Program-made: the position numbers and the translations under genes
Origin: Clostridium sp. CAG:343
Lineage (GTDB): Bacteria; Bacillota; Clostridia; TANB77; CAG-508
Direction of reading: 5' to 3'
Length of the DNA stretch: 64,000 nt
Assembly: GCA_000431335.1 (NCBI GenBank)
Contig: FR888021.1
Location: 1 to 64,000, forward strand
In this document: piece by piece, positions 1-8,104 of the stretch
Numbering within the stretch: position 1 is the stretch's first letter
Layout: every line of letters begins with the position of its first letter
Notes under the pieces: model-generated
The model's input: the letters and a program-made list of their open reading frames with translations, nothing else
Told to the model about the DNA's origin: nothing
Databases searched by the model: none

Positions 1-39
1 AATGAATTTATAGAATTTCAAATTGAATTGAAAAAATAA
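1..39 (+). CDS. C-terminal tail of a gene entering from the left (partial)
   Basis: Reading from base 1 gives twelve sense codons ending in a TAA at 37-39, followed 37 bases later by a terminator hairpin. That is what the end of an upstream gene would look like, but the piece is too short to identify. Chance is not excluded in DNA this rich in A and T. Confidence 0.35.
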   Translation, partial: NEFIEFQIELKK

Positions 40-76
40 TATTATAAGGTGAAAAATAAATTATAGGCTGTTAGTT

Positions 77-110
77 AGATTAGTTTGAAACATAACTAAT
101 CTTATTTTTT
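77..110 (+). terminator. Intrinsic terminator
   Basis: A 9-bp perfect stem (AGATTAGTT at 77-85 with AACTAATCT at 94-102) around an 8-base loop is followed by a T-rich run. It separates whatever lies upstream from the Bce-type operon. Confidence 0.6.
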
Positions 111-119
111 ATAGAAATC

Positions 120-163
120 TTACAAGAAATGTAAGATACATATTAAACAAAATATGATATAAT
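120..163 (+). promoter_or_regulatory. Bce-type operator and promoter of the two-component genes
   Basis: TTACA-N5-TGTAA lies at 120-134 and a consensus -10 (TATAAT) at 158-163. There is no good -35, because the operator sits where it should be, as expected for an activator-dependent promoter. BceR-type regulators are known to bind a TNACA/TGTAA inverted repeat (usual spacer 4). The same site precedes the transporter genes at 1909, so the response regulator probably controls both units, including itself. Confidence 0.65.
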
Positions 164-182
164 GCTAATGGAGGTTAGTAAA

Positions 183-854
183 ATGCAAAAAATACTAATA
201 ATAGAAGATGACGAAAAATTAAGAGAAGAATTAGAAACATTTTTAAACAGAAATGGATTTATAGCAACAAGCTTAAAAAAATTTGACAATGCAGTGGCAG
301 ACATATTAGAAATAAAAGCAGACTTATTATTAATTGATATAAACTTACCATATACAGATGGAGAATTTATTTGTAAAGAAATAAGAAAAACATCTAATGT
401 ACCGATTATAATGGTAACAAGCAGAGATAATGAAATGGATGAATTACTATCACTAAATTATGGTGCAGATCAATATGTAACAAAACCATATAATATTCAA
501 ATATTACTTGCAAAAATAGTTGGACTATTAAAAAGAAATCAAAATGCAGGAAATAATCCAGATAAAATAGACTGTGGGAGCTTTATATTAAATACAGCAG
601 GAAGAATTATAGAAAAAGAAGATAAGAAAATAGAATTAACAAAAAATGAATATAAAATATTAGAATATTTAGTATTACATAGACAACAAGTAATATCAAG
701 AGATGAAATAATGGACTACTTATGGGAAAGTGAAGAATTTGTCGATGATAATACTTTAAATGTTAATATTAAAAGACTAAGGACAAAACTAGAAGAACTA
801 GGAATAATAAATCAAATTGAAACAAGAAGGGGACAAGGGTATATATTAAAATGA
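183..854 (+). CDS. OmpR-family response regulator, BceR-like
   Basis: A 223-residue regulator with an N-terminal receiver domain (IEDDEKL acidic pocket, phospho-acceptor Asp in LLLIDINLP, conserved Lys in VTKPYN) and a C-terminal winged helix (LTKNEYKILEYL, then RRGQGYILK). I start at 183 rather than further upstream because GGAGG lies about 8 bases before this ATG. It overlaps the downstream histidine kinase by four bases, so the two are translationally coupled. The downstream ABC transporter and the TNACA-type operators point to a BceRS-type system that senses envelope-active peptides. The inducing compound is unknown. Confidence 0.9.
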   Translation: MQKILIIEDDEKLREELETFLNRNGFIATSLKKFDNAVADILEIKADLLLIDINLPYTDGEFICKEIRKTSNVPIIMVTSRDNEMDELLSLNYGADQYVTKPYNIQILLAKIVGLLKRNQNAGNNPDKIDCGSFILNTAGRIIEKEDKKIELTKNEYKILEYLVLHRQQVISRDEIMDYLWESEEFVDDNTLNVNIKRLRTKLEELGIINQIETRRGQGYILK

Positions 855-1867
855 AGTTTGGAGAATTTATAAAAGAGAAAATATTATTGATTTTTTTAGT
901 ATTATTTGTAATAGTAAGTTCAGAAATATTATTATTGCCTTATACACAAATTGGAATATTTACAAGGATTTATATTGCAATATGTCCGATTATAATAATT
1001 GGTATTGATATTACTATTGAATATAGAAAAAAGAAGAATTTTTATAATGAATTAAAAAGTAATTTAGATGAATTAGGCGATAAATACTTAATATCAGAAA
1101 TAATAAATACTCCAGATTTTCTTGAGGGTAAAATATTAAAAAAATCTATGCAAGAAGCTGGCAAATCTATGCTAGAAAATGTAAATACTTATAAGAGATT
1201 ACAAGAAGATTATAAGGAATATATAGAATTATGGATTCACGAAATAAAAATACCAATTGCTACATCTAAATTAATTATTGAAAATAATAAAAATGAGATA
1301 ACTAAAAGCATTGATGAAGAATTAGATGAAATAGAAAATTATACAGAACAAGCATTGTTTTATGCTAGAAGTAATACCGCTAACAAAGACTATGTTGTTA
1401 CAAAATCAAATTTGCAAGAAATAGTAAATGGAGCAATTTTGAAAAATAAAAGTGCATTACTTTCAAGTAAGACAAGTATAGAATTACACGATTTGGAACG
1501 AGAAGTATATACAGATAGCAAATGGGCAGTTTTTATAATAAATCAGATTATACAAAATGCAATTAAGTATTCAAAAATTAAAGATAGAAAGATAGAAATA
1601 TATGCTATTTCAAAAAGAGAAAATGTTGTTTTATATATAAAAGATAATGGAATTGGAATAAAAAAAGGAGAAATAACAAGAGTTTTTGAAAAAGGGTTTA
1701 CAGGAGAAAATGGGAGAACAATAAACAAGAAATCTACTGGTATTGGGTTATATCTATGTAAGAAATTATGCAACAAATTAGGATTAGGAATAGAATTAAA
1801 TTCAGAAAAAGATATAGGAACAGAAGTTAGAATTATATTCCCTAAAAGTAGTTTTATGAATTTGTAA
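851..1867 (+). CDS. Intramembrane-sensing histidine kinase, BceS-like
   Basis: A 338-residue kinase with two closely spaced transmembrane helices near residues 12-32 and 37-55 and almost no extracellular loop, the architecture of BceS-type kinases that sense through their partner transporter. The H-box is ELWIHEIKIPI near residue 130, the N-box is NQIIQNAIKYS, and the G-boxes are DNGIGI and STGIGLYLC near the C-terminus. It overlaps the response regulator by four bases. The ATPase and permease follow after a regulated intergenic gap. Confidence 0.88.
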   Translation: MKFGEFIKEKILLIFLVLFVIVSSEILLLPYTQIGIFTRIYIAICPIIIIGIDITIEYRKKKNFYNELKSNLDELGDKYLISEIINTPDFLEGKILKKSMQEAGKSMLENVNTYKRLQEDYKEYIELWIHEIKIPIATSKLIIENNKNEITKSIDEELDEIENYTEQALFYARSNTANKDYVVTKSNLQEIVNGAILKNKSALLSSKTSIELHDLEREVYTDSKWAVFIINQIIQNAIKYSKIKDRKIEIYAISKRENVVLYIKDNGIGIKKGEITRVFEKGFTGENGRTINKKSTGIGLYLCKKLCNKLGLGIELNSEKDIGTEVRIIFPKSSFMNL

Positions 1868-1908
1868 GTCCATATTAGTTATGGGCTTATTTTTATAAAT
1901 GAGAAATC

Positions 1909-1973
1909 TTACAAAAAATGTAATGTTATTGTAAGATAAATCGATGGCAACTATTTTAAAATGAATTTATAAT
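1909..1973 (+). promoter_or_regulatory. Bce-type operator and promoter of the transporter operon
   Basis: A second TTACA-N5-TGTAA site lies at 1909-1923, followed by an extra TGTAA half-site at 1930-1934, a weak -35 (TGGCAA, 1945-1950) and TATAAT at 1968-1973. The TGTAA half-sites start 49 and 38 bases before the -10, against 28 bases in the promoter at 120-163. The differences (21 and 10) are close to whole helical turns. Confidence 0.62.
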
Positions 1974-2007
1974 GTAGATATACAAAGAATTGAAAGGAGT
2001 TTTTTAG

Positions 2008-2775
2008 ATGGAAAATGTATTAGAGGTTAAAAACATAGAAAAATACTATGGAAACAAATCTAATTTAACAAAAGCAATAGACAATATTAGCTTTAATGTA
2101 AAAAATGGAGAGTTTGTAGGAATTATGGGAGCAAGTGGCTCTGGTAAAACTACACTTTTGAATTGTGTATCTACTATTGATAGAGTAACAGCAGGACATA
2201 TCATTATAAACGGAGAAGATATTACAAAGCTTAAAGGAAATAAATTAAACAAATTTAGGAGAGAGGAACTAGGCTTTATATTTCAAGACTTTAATTTATT
2301 AGATACATTAACAATTTATGAAAATATAGCTTTAGCATTGACAATTCAAAAAGTAAATGCAACAGAAATTAATAATAGAGTTCACGATATGGCTAAAAAA
2401 TTAGATATTTTAGGTATATTAAATAAATACCCATATCAAGTATCTGGAGGGCAAAAACAAAGATGTGCAGCTGCAAGAGCAATAATAACAAATCCTAAAA
2501 TAGTATTAGCAGACGAGCCAACAGGTGCATTAGATAGTAAATCAGCAAAACAATTATTGATGACATTTGATTACTTACATCAAAAATTAAATGCAACTAT
2601 TTTAATGGTAACACACGATGCTTTTACAGCAAGTTATGCAGATAGAATTATATTTATAAAAGACGGAAAAATCTTTAATGAATTAGTTAAAGGAAATGAT
2701 ACAAGAAAACAATTCTTTGAGAAGATAATTGAGGTGCAAACACTTCTTGGAGGTGATTTGAACGATGTTATTTAA
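2008..2775 (+). CDS. ABC transporter ATP-binding protein, BceA-like
   Basis: A 255-residue ATPase of the MacB/LolD/BceA type: Walker A GASGSGKTT near residue 42, Q-loop in FIFQDFNLL, signature VSGGQKQR, Walker B VLADEPTGALD, and the switch His in MVTHD. An AAGGAG ribosome site precedes the ATG. Its end overlaps the permease start by 11 bases. It should energise the FtsX-like permease to remove or detach peptide antibiotics from lipid targets and to signal to the kinase. Confidence 0.92.
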   Translation: MENVLEVKNIEKYYGNKSNLTKAIDNISFNVKNGEFVGIMGASGSGKTTLLNCVSTIDRVTAGHIIINGEDITKLKGNKLNKFRREELGFIFQDFNLLDTLTIYENIALALTIQKVNATEINNRVHDMAKKLDILGILNKYPYQVSGGQKQRCAAARAIITNPKIVLADEPTGALDSKSAKQLLMTFDYLHQKLNATILMVTHDAFTASYADRIIFIKDGKIFNELVKGNDTRKQFFEKIIEVQTLLGGDLNDVI

Positions 2776-4861
2776 GTTATCAATTAAAAATATGAAAAAG
2801 AGCTTTAAGGATTATGCGATATATTTTTTAACATTAGTGTTAGGAGTTGCAATATTCTATATGTTTAACTCATTAGATAGTCAAGAAGCAATGTTACAAG
2901 TATCTAATTCAACAAGGGACATCATCAAAATTATGATAAGTATGTTAGGATATGTATCGGTATTTGTAGCAGTAGTATTAGGATTGCTTATCGTATATGC
3001 AAATAATTTCTTAATTAACCGAAGGAAAAAAGAATTTGGTATATATATGACACTTGGAATGGGAAAGAGGCAAATATCTAAAATTATAATACTAGAAACA
3101 ATATTTGTAGGCATTATTTCACTTATAGTTGGACTTGTTATAGGAATATTTGCATCACAATTTATGTCTGTATTAGTAGCAAAAATGTTTGAGGCAGATA
3201 TGAGTAATTTTCAATTTGTCTTTTCAAAAACAGCTTGTATAAAGACTTGTGTATATTTTGCAGTTATGTATATAGCAGTTATGTTCTTTAATACAATGAC
3301 AGTTTCAAGATATAAATTGATAAATTTATTAAATGCTACAAAGAAAAATGAAAAAGTAAAAATAAAAAATCCTATTATTTCTATAATTGTATTTATTGGA
3401 GCAAGTTGCTTGTTAGGATATGCTTATTGGAAAGTGACAGGAGATGTTCACTCATTAACTACAGCAGATAAATTATTACCACCAATATTAATGGGAATTA
3501 CTGGAACAATCTTGGTATTTTGGTCTTTATCTGGTTTTATATTAAGAGTAGTACAATCGATAAAAAATATCTATTTAAAAGGAACAAATATGTTTGTATT
3601 AAGACAAATCAACAGCAAAATCAATACAACAGTTATAAGTATGAGTGTTATTTGCTTAATGTTGTTTATGACAATTTCAATACTATCATCTAGTTTATCA
3701 TTGAGAAATACAATGCAAAGAGAATTAGTAGAAATGACGCCTGTAGATATAAATTTATATAAAACAGCTAATTTATCAGAAAAATATTTACAATATGGAA
3801 CTTATGGCAAAGAAATAATATCAACTCCTGAAGCAAGAAAAGATTCAAAAATACCAATTACAGAAACATTAAAAAATAATGGATTTGATATGACATTAAT
3901 TAAAGATGTAGTAGAAATACCTATTTATGCTACAAAGGATTTGACTTGGGAAGATTTTTTAGGAGATAAAATTGAAGAAACAAGAGCACAATTTCCAAGT
4001 TTACGCTATGAAACAGCAGAAATGATAATAAAAATATCTGATTATAACAAAATTGCTTCACTTTATGGAATAGAACAATATGAATTGAAAGATAATGAAT
4101 ATATTGTACTTTGTGATTTTGATGGAATTGGAACTATAAGAGATAGAGTACTAGCAGATGAAAATATATTGGAGATTGCAGGAAAAGAATATAAGTCAAA
4201 ATATAATGAATGTAAAAGTGGTTTTATTATGATGAATACAAGTCATGTAAATACAGGAATTATTTTAGTTCCAGATAGTTGTAATTTAACTGATGATATG
4301 AAAGTGCAACAATTATTAGTTGCAAATTATAATGCACAAACAGATGAAAAAAGACAAGAAATAGAAAAGATATTTACAAGTAATGATTCTATACTTGTTC
4401 AAAATTTAACAAACAAAGGAATTGATGTAGATGGAGTAACCAAAATATCTCTTATGGAAGCAAGCATAGGAATTGCAACAATTGTAACATTTATAGCAAT
4501 TTATTTAGGAATAATATTCTTGATTGCAAGTGCAGCTATTTTAGCATTAAAACAATTAACAGAAAGCTCAGATAATAAGCAAAGATATACAATTTTAAGG
4601 GAAATAGGTTGTGATGAAAAAATGATTAATAAAGCATTATTTAGACAAATTGGTATATTCTTTGGACTACCACTAATACTTGCAATTATTCATTCAATAT
4701 TTGGAATACAATTTGCGATGACAATGATGGAAGGATTAGCAAGTTCAGAAGATTTATTACCATCAATAGTTGCAACAGTAGTAATTATTGGAGTGATATA
4801 TGGTGCATATTTTCTAGCAACATATTTTGGAAGTAAAAATATCATCAAAGAGGAGGAATAG
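2765..4861 (+). CDS. FtsX-like ABC permease, BceB-like
   Basis: A 698-residue permease with about ten predicted transmembrane helices: one near residue 18, three between about 55 and 175, further helices near 205-310, then an extracellular domain (roughly 310-550), then three terminal helices. A large extracellular domain between TM7 and TM8 is the hallmark of BceB-type exporters and carries their ligand specificity. It overlaps the ATPase gene, and the next gene starts four bases after its stop. Confidence 0.88.
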   Translation: MLFKLSIKNMKKSFKDYAIYFLTLVLGVAIFYMFNSLDSQEAMLQVSNSTRDIIKIMISMLGYVSVFVAVVLGLLIVYANNFLINRRKKEFGIYMTLGMGKRQISKIIILETIFVGIISLIVGLVIGIFASQFMSVLVAKMFEADMSNFQFVFSKTACIKTCVYFAVMYIAVMFFNTMTVSRYKLINLLNATKKNEKVKIKNPIISIIVFIGASCLLGYAYWKVTGDVHSLTTADKLLPPILMGITGTILVFWSLSGFILRVVQSIKNIYLKGTNMFVLRQINSKINTTVISMSVICLMLFMTISILSSSLSLRNTMQRELVEMTPVDINLYKTANLSEKYLQYGTYGKEIISTPEARKDSKIPITETLKNNGFDMTLIKDVVEIPIYATKDLTWEDFLGDKIEETRAQFPSLRYETAEMIIKISDYNKIASLYGIEQYELKDNEYIVLCDFDGIGTIRDRVLADENILEIAGKEYKSKYNECKSGFIMMNTSHVNTGIILVPDSCNLTDDMKVQQLLVANYNAQTDEKRQEIEKIFTSNDSILVQNLTNKGIDVDGVTKISLMEASIGIATIVTFIAIYLGIIFLIASAAILALKQLTESSDNKQRYTILREIGCDEKMINKALFRQIGIFFGLPLILAIIHSIFGIQFAMTMMEGLASSEDLLPSIVATVVIIGVIYGAYFLATYFGSKNIIKEEE

Positions 4862-4864
4862 TTC

Positions 4865-5356
4865 ATGTTTATATTCGGATTCTTTAAGCTAATTATAATA
4901 GGAATAATGGCTTTCATAATAATTATTGTTTCATCTATTGTAGCAAGTGATTGGAATTTTACAAAAGATGAGTTCATAAATACTTATAACACATTTTTAC
5001 AAAGTTTTGATTTTGCAGGGATATCGAAAGAGAAAGATTTGCAAGGAAAAAGAATTTTTGGAACAGACAAATATATTGGAACATATAAAGCAGAATATGA
5101 TAATATAACATCCGAAGAAACTATATTTGGAGGAACAGCATTAAACCGAAAAAATGGAGATCATATAAGATTAAAAATAAAAGTAGAAAAACAAAGTGGT
5201 AACATCAATGTAATTGCTAAACTAGGAGATAATGAAAAAACTTTAATAGATGATACAGGAGAATATGAAGATAATATTTATATTGAAGGTGTGAGCTATT
5301 ATTTAACTATAAAATTAGATGATTTCAAGGGAAATATTGATATTATATCAGAATAG
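4865..5356 (+). CDS. Single-pass membrane-anchored protein of unknown function
   Basis: A 163-residue protein with one N-terminal hydrophobic helix (residues 4-27) and a hydrophilic remainder rich in alternating charged and aromatic residues, which suggests a beta-rich extracytoplasmic domain. GAGGAG at the end of the permease gene serves as the ribosome site. I do not recognise the family. Its place between the permease and a YxeA-like gene suggests an accessory role in the antimicrobial-peptide response. Confidence 0.75.
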   Translation: MFIFGFFKLIIIGIMAFIIIIVSSIVASDWNFTKDEFINTYNTFLQSFDFAGISKEKDLQGKRIFGTDKYIGTYKAEYDNITSEETIFGGTALNRKNGDHIRLKIKVEKQSGNINVIAKLGDNEKTLIDDTGEYEDNIYIEGVSYYLTIKLDDFKGNIDIISE

Positions 5357-5367
5357 GAGAAAATGAT

Positions 5368-5715
5368 ATGGAAAGTTTAAAAGAAAAAATACCTATGATT
5401 ATAGCAGTAGTTGTAGCAATAGCAATTTGTGTAGCAATATTGTACTTTTTTGAAAATTATGAATCAGCTTACTTTACTCAAATAGACAATACTAAAATAG
5501 AAAAACTATCTAGTACAGATGATATGAAATATAAATATACTTTAGAGTGCTATAATGAAAAAGGAAAGAAAAAAGAATTAAAATTTAAAACAAGTAGAGA
5601 ACTAAAAGAAGATGCTTTTCTAAAGTTAGAAGTAAAAACTCTAGGAGTACATTCTTGGGAAGAAGTGCAATATGATGAACTTCCTAAAAAAGTTCAAACA
5701 AATTATACAAAATAA
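5368..5715 (+). CDS. yxeA: YxeA-like protein (DUF1093)
   Basis: A 115-residue protein with an N-terminal anchor (about residues 9-28) and the YxeA-type core: a YFTQID opening, YTLECYNEKGKKKELKF, and VHSWEEVQYDELPKKV near the end. Members of this family are small secreted or anchored proteins often found beside Bce-type transporters. The biochemical role is not established. The gene starts 11 bases after its neighbour, in the same operon. Confidence 0.8.
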   Translation: MESLKEKIPMIIAVVVAIAICVAILYFFENYESAYFTQIDNTKIEKLSSTDDMKYKYTLECYNEKGKKKELKFKTSRELKEDAFLKLEVKTLGVHSWEEVQYDELPKKVQTNYTK

Positions 5716-5744
5716 GTAATGCCACAAAAAAAGAGGTGGTTGAA

Positions 5745-6437
5745 ATGAAAGTAATAAAAAATATAATATTTGTAGCAATAGTATTTTTAATAAGTATAGG
5801 ATTATTAGTAGTAGGTAATGGATATGATATGTATAAGGATGCAATTTCTAAAATACCTCTTACAGAAAAAGTAGAAACTATTAAAGAAAAAGAAAACTAT
5901 ACTAAAATTGAAGAAGTACCAGAAATATATATAAAAGCAGTAATTTCGGTTGAAGATCATAGATTTTATAAACATAATGGAATAGATATAATAGCAATTG
6001 GTAGAGCCACTATAAATGATATAAAAGCAATGAGCTTTGTAGAAGGTGGAAGTACTATTACACAACAACTATCAAAAAATATCTATTTTACACAAGAAAA
6101 GAAAATAACAAGAAAAATTGCTGAAGTATTTATGTCTCTTGAAATAGAAAAGAACTATAATAAAGATGAAATACTGGAATTATATTTGAATACAAGCTAT
6201 TTTGGAGAGGGGTGTTATACAGTAAAAGAAGCAAGTAGAAAATATTTTGGAAAAGAACCCAAAAAAATGACAGATTATGAAGCAATTATGCTTGCAGGAA
6301 TACCTAATGCACCATCAGTATATTCTCTAACCAAGAATCCAGAACTTGCAAAACAAAGACAGAAACAGGTAATAAATAAAATGATAGAATATAAATATCT
6401 TACACAAAGTGAGGCAGATAAAATATTGGAGCAATAA
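5745..6437 (+). CDS. Monofunctional GT51 peptidoglycan glycosyltransferase
   Basis: A 230-residue protein with an N-terminal transmembrane helix and a complete GT51 domain: the catalytic Glu motif ISVEDHRFYKHNG, then GGSTITQQLSKN, RKIAEVFMSLEIEKNYNKDEILELYLN, and AGIPNAPSVYSL. There is no transpeptidase domain. It polymerises lipid II into glycan strands. The ATG at 5745 is preferred over the GTG at 5736 because AGAGGTGG lies just before it. As the last gene of the Bce-type operon it may restore wall synthesis when lipid II is sequestered, which is inference from position. Confidence 0.88.
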   Translation: MKVIKNIIFVAIVFLISIGLLVVGNGYDMYKDAISKIPLTEKVETIKEKENYTKIEEVPEIYIKAVISVEDHRFYKHNGIDIIAIGRATINDIKAMSFVEGGSTITQQLSKNIYFTQEKKITRKIAEVFMSLEIEKNYNKDEILELYLNTSYFGEGCYTVKEASRKYFGKEPKKMTDYEAIMLAGIPNAPSVYSLTKNPELAKQRQKQVINKMIEYKYLTQSEADKILEQ

Positions 6438-6442
6438 TTATA

Positions 6443-6480
6443 GTGCTAATTGTAGTTAAACAATTAGCACACATCCCCTT
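6443..6480 (+). terminator. Terminator of the Bce-type operon
   Basis: A perfect 10-bp stem (GTGCTAATTG at 6443-6452, CAATTAGCAC at 6461-6470) is followed by a C/T-rich tract rather than a pure T run. Confidence 0.65.
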
Positions 6481-6604
6481 TTATTTTCGAGAGTCTATAT
6501 GAAAATGTAGGCTCTTTATTAGAATAAAAATTTCTAAAAACTAATGTAATTTTTCAAAAAGTGTGGTAAAATTAATAGAAAACAAATTTTGGGAAGTGAA
6601 ACAA

Positions 6605-6871
6605 ATGACAGAAACAGAATTAAAAAGATTTACTATTAGTCTAATTAAAAGCAAAGAAAAAGAAAACGAAGATTATATAAGATATTCATATTATGAGCTA
6701 AAAGTAAAAGACAACTTGTCAGAAGAAGAAATTGATGATGTATTAAGAATAAGCAGAGATTATTTTGAAAACAAAGGATATAAAGTTTATTTTACAAATG
6801 CAGAATTTGAATATCAAAATGCCAAAAGAAAAGTAGAAATTAATGAATATATGATAGCTTTTAAAGAATGA
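6605..6871 (+). CDS. Small soluble protein of unknown function
   Basis: An 88-residue, strongly charged protein predicted to be alpha-helical with a short beta segment near the end. The ATG at 6605 is chosen because GGGAAGTGA lies upstream, while the earlier candidate start has no ribosome site. No motif is recognised. The next gene follows after 12 bases, so the two form a pair. Confidence 0.65.
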   Translation: MTETELKRFTISLIKSKEKENEDYIRYSYYELKVKDNLSEEEIDDVLRISRDYFENKGYKVYFTNAEFEYQNAKRKVEINEYMIAFKE

Positions 6872-6883
6872 GAGGAAATATAA

Positions 6884-7138
6884 ATGAATCAATATATATA
6901 TTTTGCACTAGGCATAGTTTTAGGAATTAGTTTAGCAGTTTATTATTTTATGAATAGAGAAGAAAAGATAGAAAGTCAAATCGAACTAGATCAAAAAATT
7001 TATTCTACTAAAAGATTAGATACAGCAATGGAAAATGTTGTAGAAAACATAAATAAGAAAATTAAAGAATTAAAAAGAGAACTAACTGAAGATGAAAAAA
7101 ATGAAATAATTGAACAATGTTATAAAGAAAAATTTTAA
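6884..7138 (+). CDS. Small membrane-anchored coiled-coil protein, unknown
   Basis: An 84-residue protein with one N-terminal transmembrane helix (about residues 4-23) and a charged helical tail dominated by Lys and Glu that may form a coiled coil. GAGAGGAAATATAA precedes the ATG. The function is unknown, and it is cotranscribed with the preceding small gene. Confidence 0.68.
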   Translation: MNQYIYFALGIVLGISLAVYYFMNREEKIESQIELDQKIYSTKRLDTAMENVVENINKKIKELKRELTEDEKNEIIEQCYKEKF

Positions 7139-7143
7139 GACAA

Positions 7144-7191
7144 AAATAAAGAAAAGTAATAGAATCAAATTTTTATTACTTTTCTTTATTT
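7144..7191. terminator. Bidirectional terminator between convergent genes
   Basis: An 18-bp perfect stem (7144-7161 with 7174-7191) has A-rich and T-rich flanks on both sides. It overlaps the stop codon of the convergent XRE gene and marks the left edge of the accessory island. Confidence 0.75.
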
Positions 7192-7439
7192 CTTTTTAGC
7201 CAATTTTGAGCTTCAGCTTCATTAAATCTTTCATCAGCAAAGAATTTTGATAAATTAGTTCCTAGAGCCTCGCATATATATAATAAATTTTCAAGTCTAA
7301 TTGTTTTTGTTTTTCTATTCAGGAATAAAGTAATTGTTGAACTATATACTCCTGTAAGAGTTTCTAATTTGTAAATTGAAATATCTTTTTCTTTCATTAA
7401 TTCTTTGATTTTCAAAGCAACAACATCTGAAAATTCCAT
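7176..7439 (-). CDS. XRE-family helix-turn-helix regulator
   Basis: An 87-residue DNA-binding protein whose HTH covers about residues 8-66: LKIKELMKEKDISIYKLETLTGVYSSTITLFLNRKT, then LENLLYICEALGTNLSKFF. A short charged C-terminal extension follows. It resembles small phage or ICE repressors. An inverted-repeat operator (CTCTCAA-TAAA-TTGAGAG) lies 55 bases upstream of its start and is a plausible autoregulatory site. Confidence 0.8.
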   Translation of the reverse strand: MEFSDVVALKIKELMKEKDISIYKLETLTGVYSSTITLFLNRKTKTIRLENLLYICEALGTNLSKFFADERFNEAEAQNWLKRNKEK

Positions 7440-7493
7440 ATTTTCACGACCTTTCTAACTTTATGTCATTTTATCAAATTTAATAGCCAAAAC

Positions 7494-7555
7494 CTCTCAA
7501 TAAATTGAGAGAAAATTAAAAAATAGTTCAATATTTTGAGAGAATGTGTTATAAT
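7494..7555 (+). promoter_or_regulatory. Operator pair with a + strand promoter
   Basis: The palindrome CTCTCAA-TAAA-TTGAGAG lies at 7494-7511 and a second TTGAGAG half-site at 7536-7542. The second falls between a weak -35 (TTCAAT, 7527-7532) and a consensus -10 (TATAAT, 7550-7555). A repressor bound here would block rightward transcription. The XRE protein encoded at 7176-7439 is the obvious candidate. Confidence 0.55.
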
Positions 7556-7733
7556 AAAAGAGTAAAATATAAATGTAGCGACAAATGAACTAATAAATAT
7601 AATAAAATATACGAAAAATAGGGGAAAGGAGGAAATAAAAAAGAATATGATATAAAATACATATTCTGTATAAATAATTGATTTGACTAATCAAAAACAT
7701 TATAATTAATATAATTGTAAAACAAGCAAATAA
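7556..7733 (+). other. Transcribed-looking stretch with a strong ribosome site but no gene
   Basis: Downstream of the operator-controlled promoter, GGGGAAAGGAGGAAA (7621-7635) is followed only by ATG ATA TAA (7647-7655). An 8-bp stem (AGAATATG 7642-7649 with CATATTCT 7660-7667) encloses that mini-ORF. It may be the remains of a deleted gene, a leader RNA, or an antisense transcript to the XRE gene at 7734-7991. Confidence 0.35.
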
Positions 7734-7991
7734 CTAATCAAATATATTATCGGTATCTTCAAATAATTGTTCATAAGATATATTCAAAGCTTTACAAATA
7801 GCTATAATTTCAAAATCTTTTAATAACAATTTTTGATTTTCAATTTGAGAAATATCAGAGTGGTAGATGTCAATACCTAAAAGAGCAATTTTGTCAGATA
7901 ATTCTCTTTGTGTTAAATGTCTTAATTCTCTATATTTTTTAACATTTTTACCTAATACATTTGATTTTCCATTTAATTTCTTTACTTTCAT
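7734..7991 (-). CDS. XRE-family helix-turn-helix regulator
   Basis: An 85-residue protein with a classic Cro/CI-type HTH over about residues 12-76: LGKNVKKYRELRHLTQRELSDKI, then SDISQIENQK and IIAICKALNISYEQLF. An acidic tail ends the protein. It is divergent from the receiver-domain gene at 8105, so the 113-base gap between them may hold a shared control region. The target is unknown. Confidence 0.82.
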   Translation of the reverse strand: MKVKKLNGKSNVLGKNVKKYRELRHLTQRELSDKIALLGIDIYHSDISQIENQKLLLKDFEIIAICKALNISYEQLFEDTDNIFD

Positions 7992-8104
7992 AATAAATTA
8001 AATCCTTTCACAATAGTTATTATGCTTTATTTTACAATATTTATTTGCTAATCTTGGTAGACTATTTCTAGCAAAAAGAAAAAAGTTTTATAAAGTGGGG
8101 GAAA

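Noticed and set aside
5805..6068. Long minus-strand frames opposite the Bce operon and other genes
   Set aside because: These are antisense shadows of well-supported genes and lack ribosome sites and family motifs.
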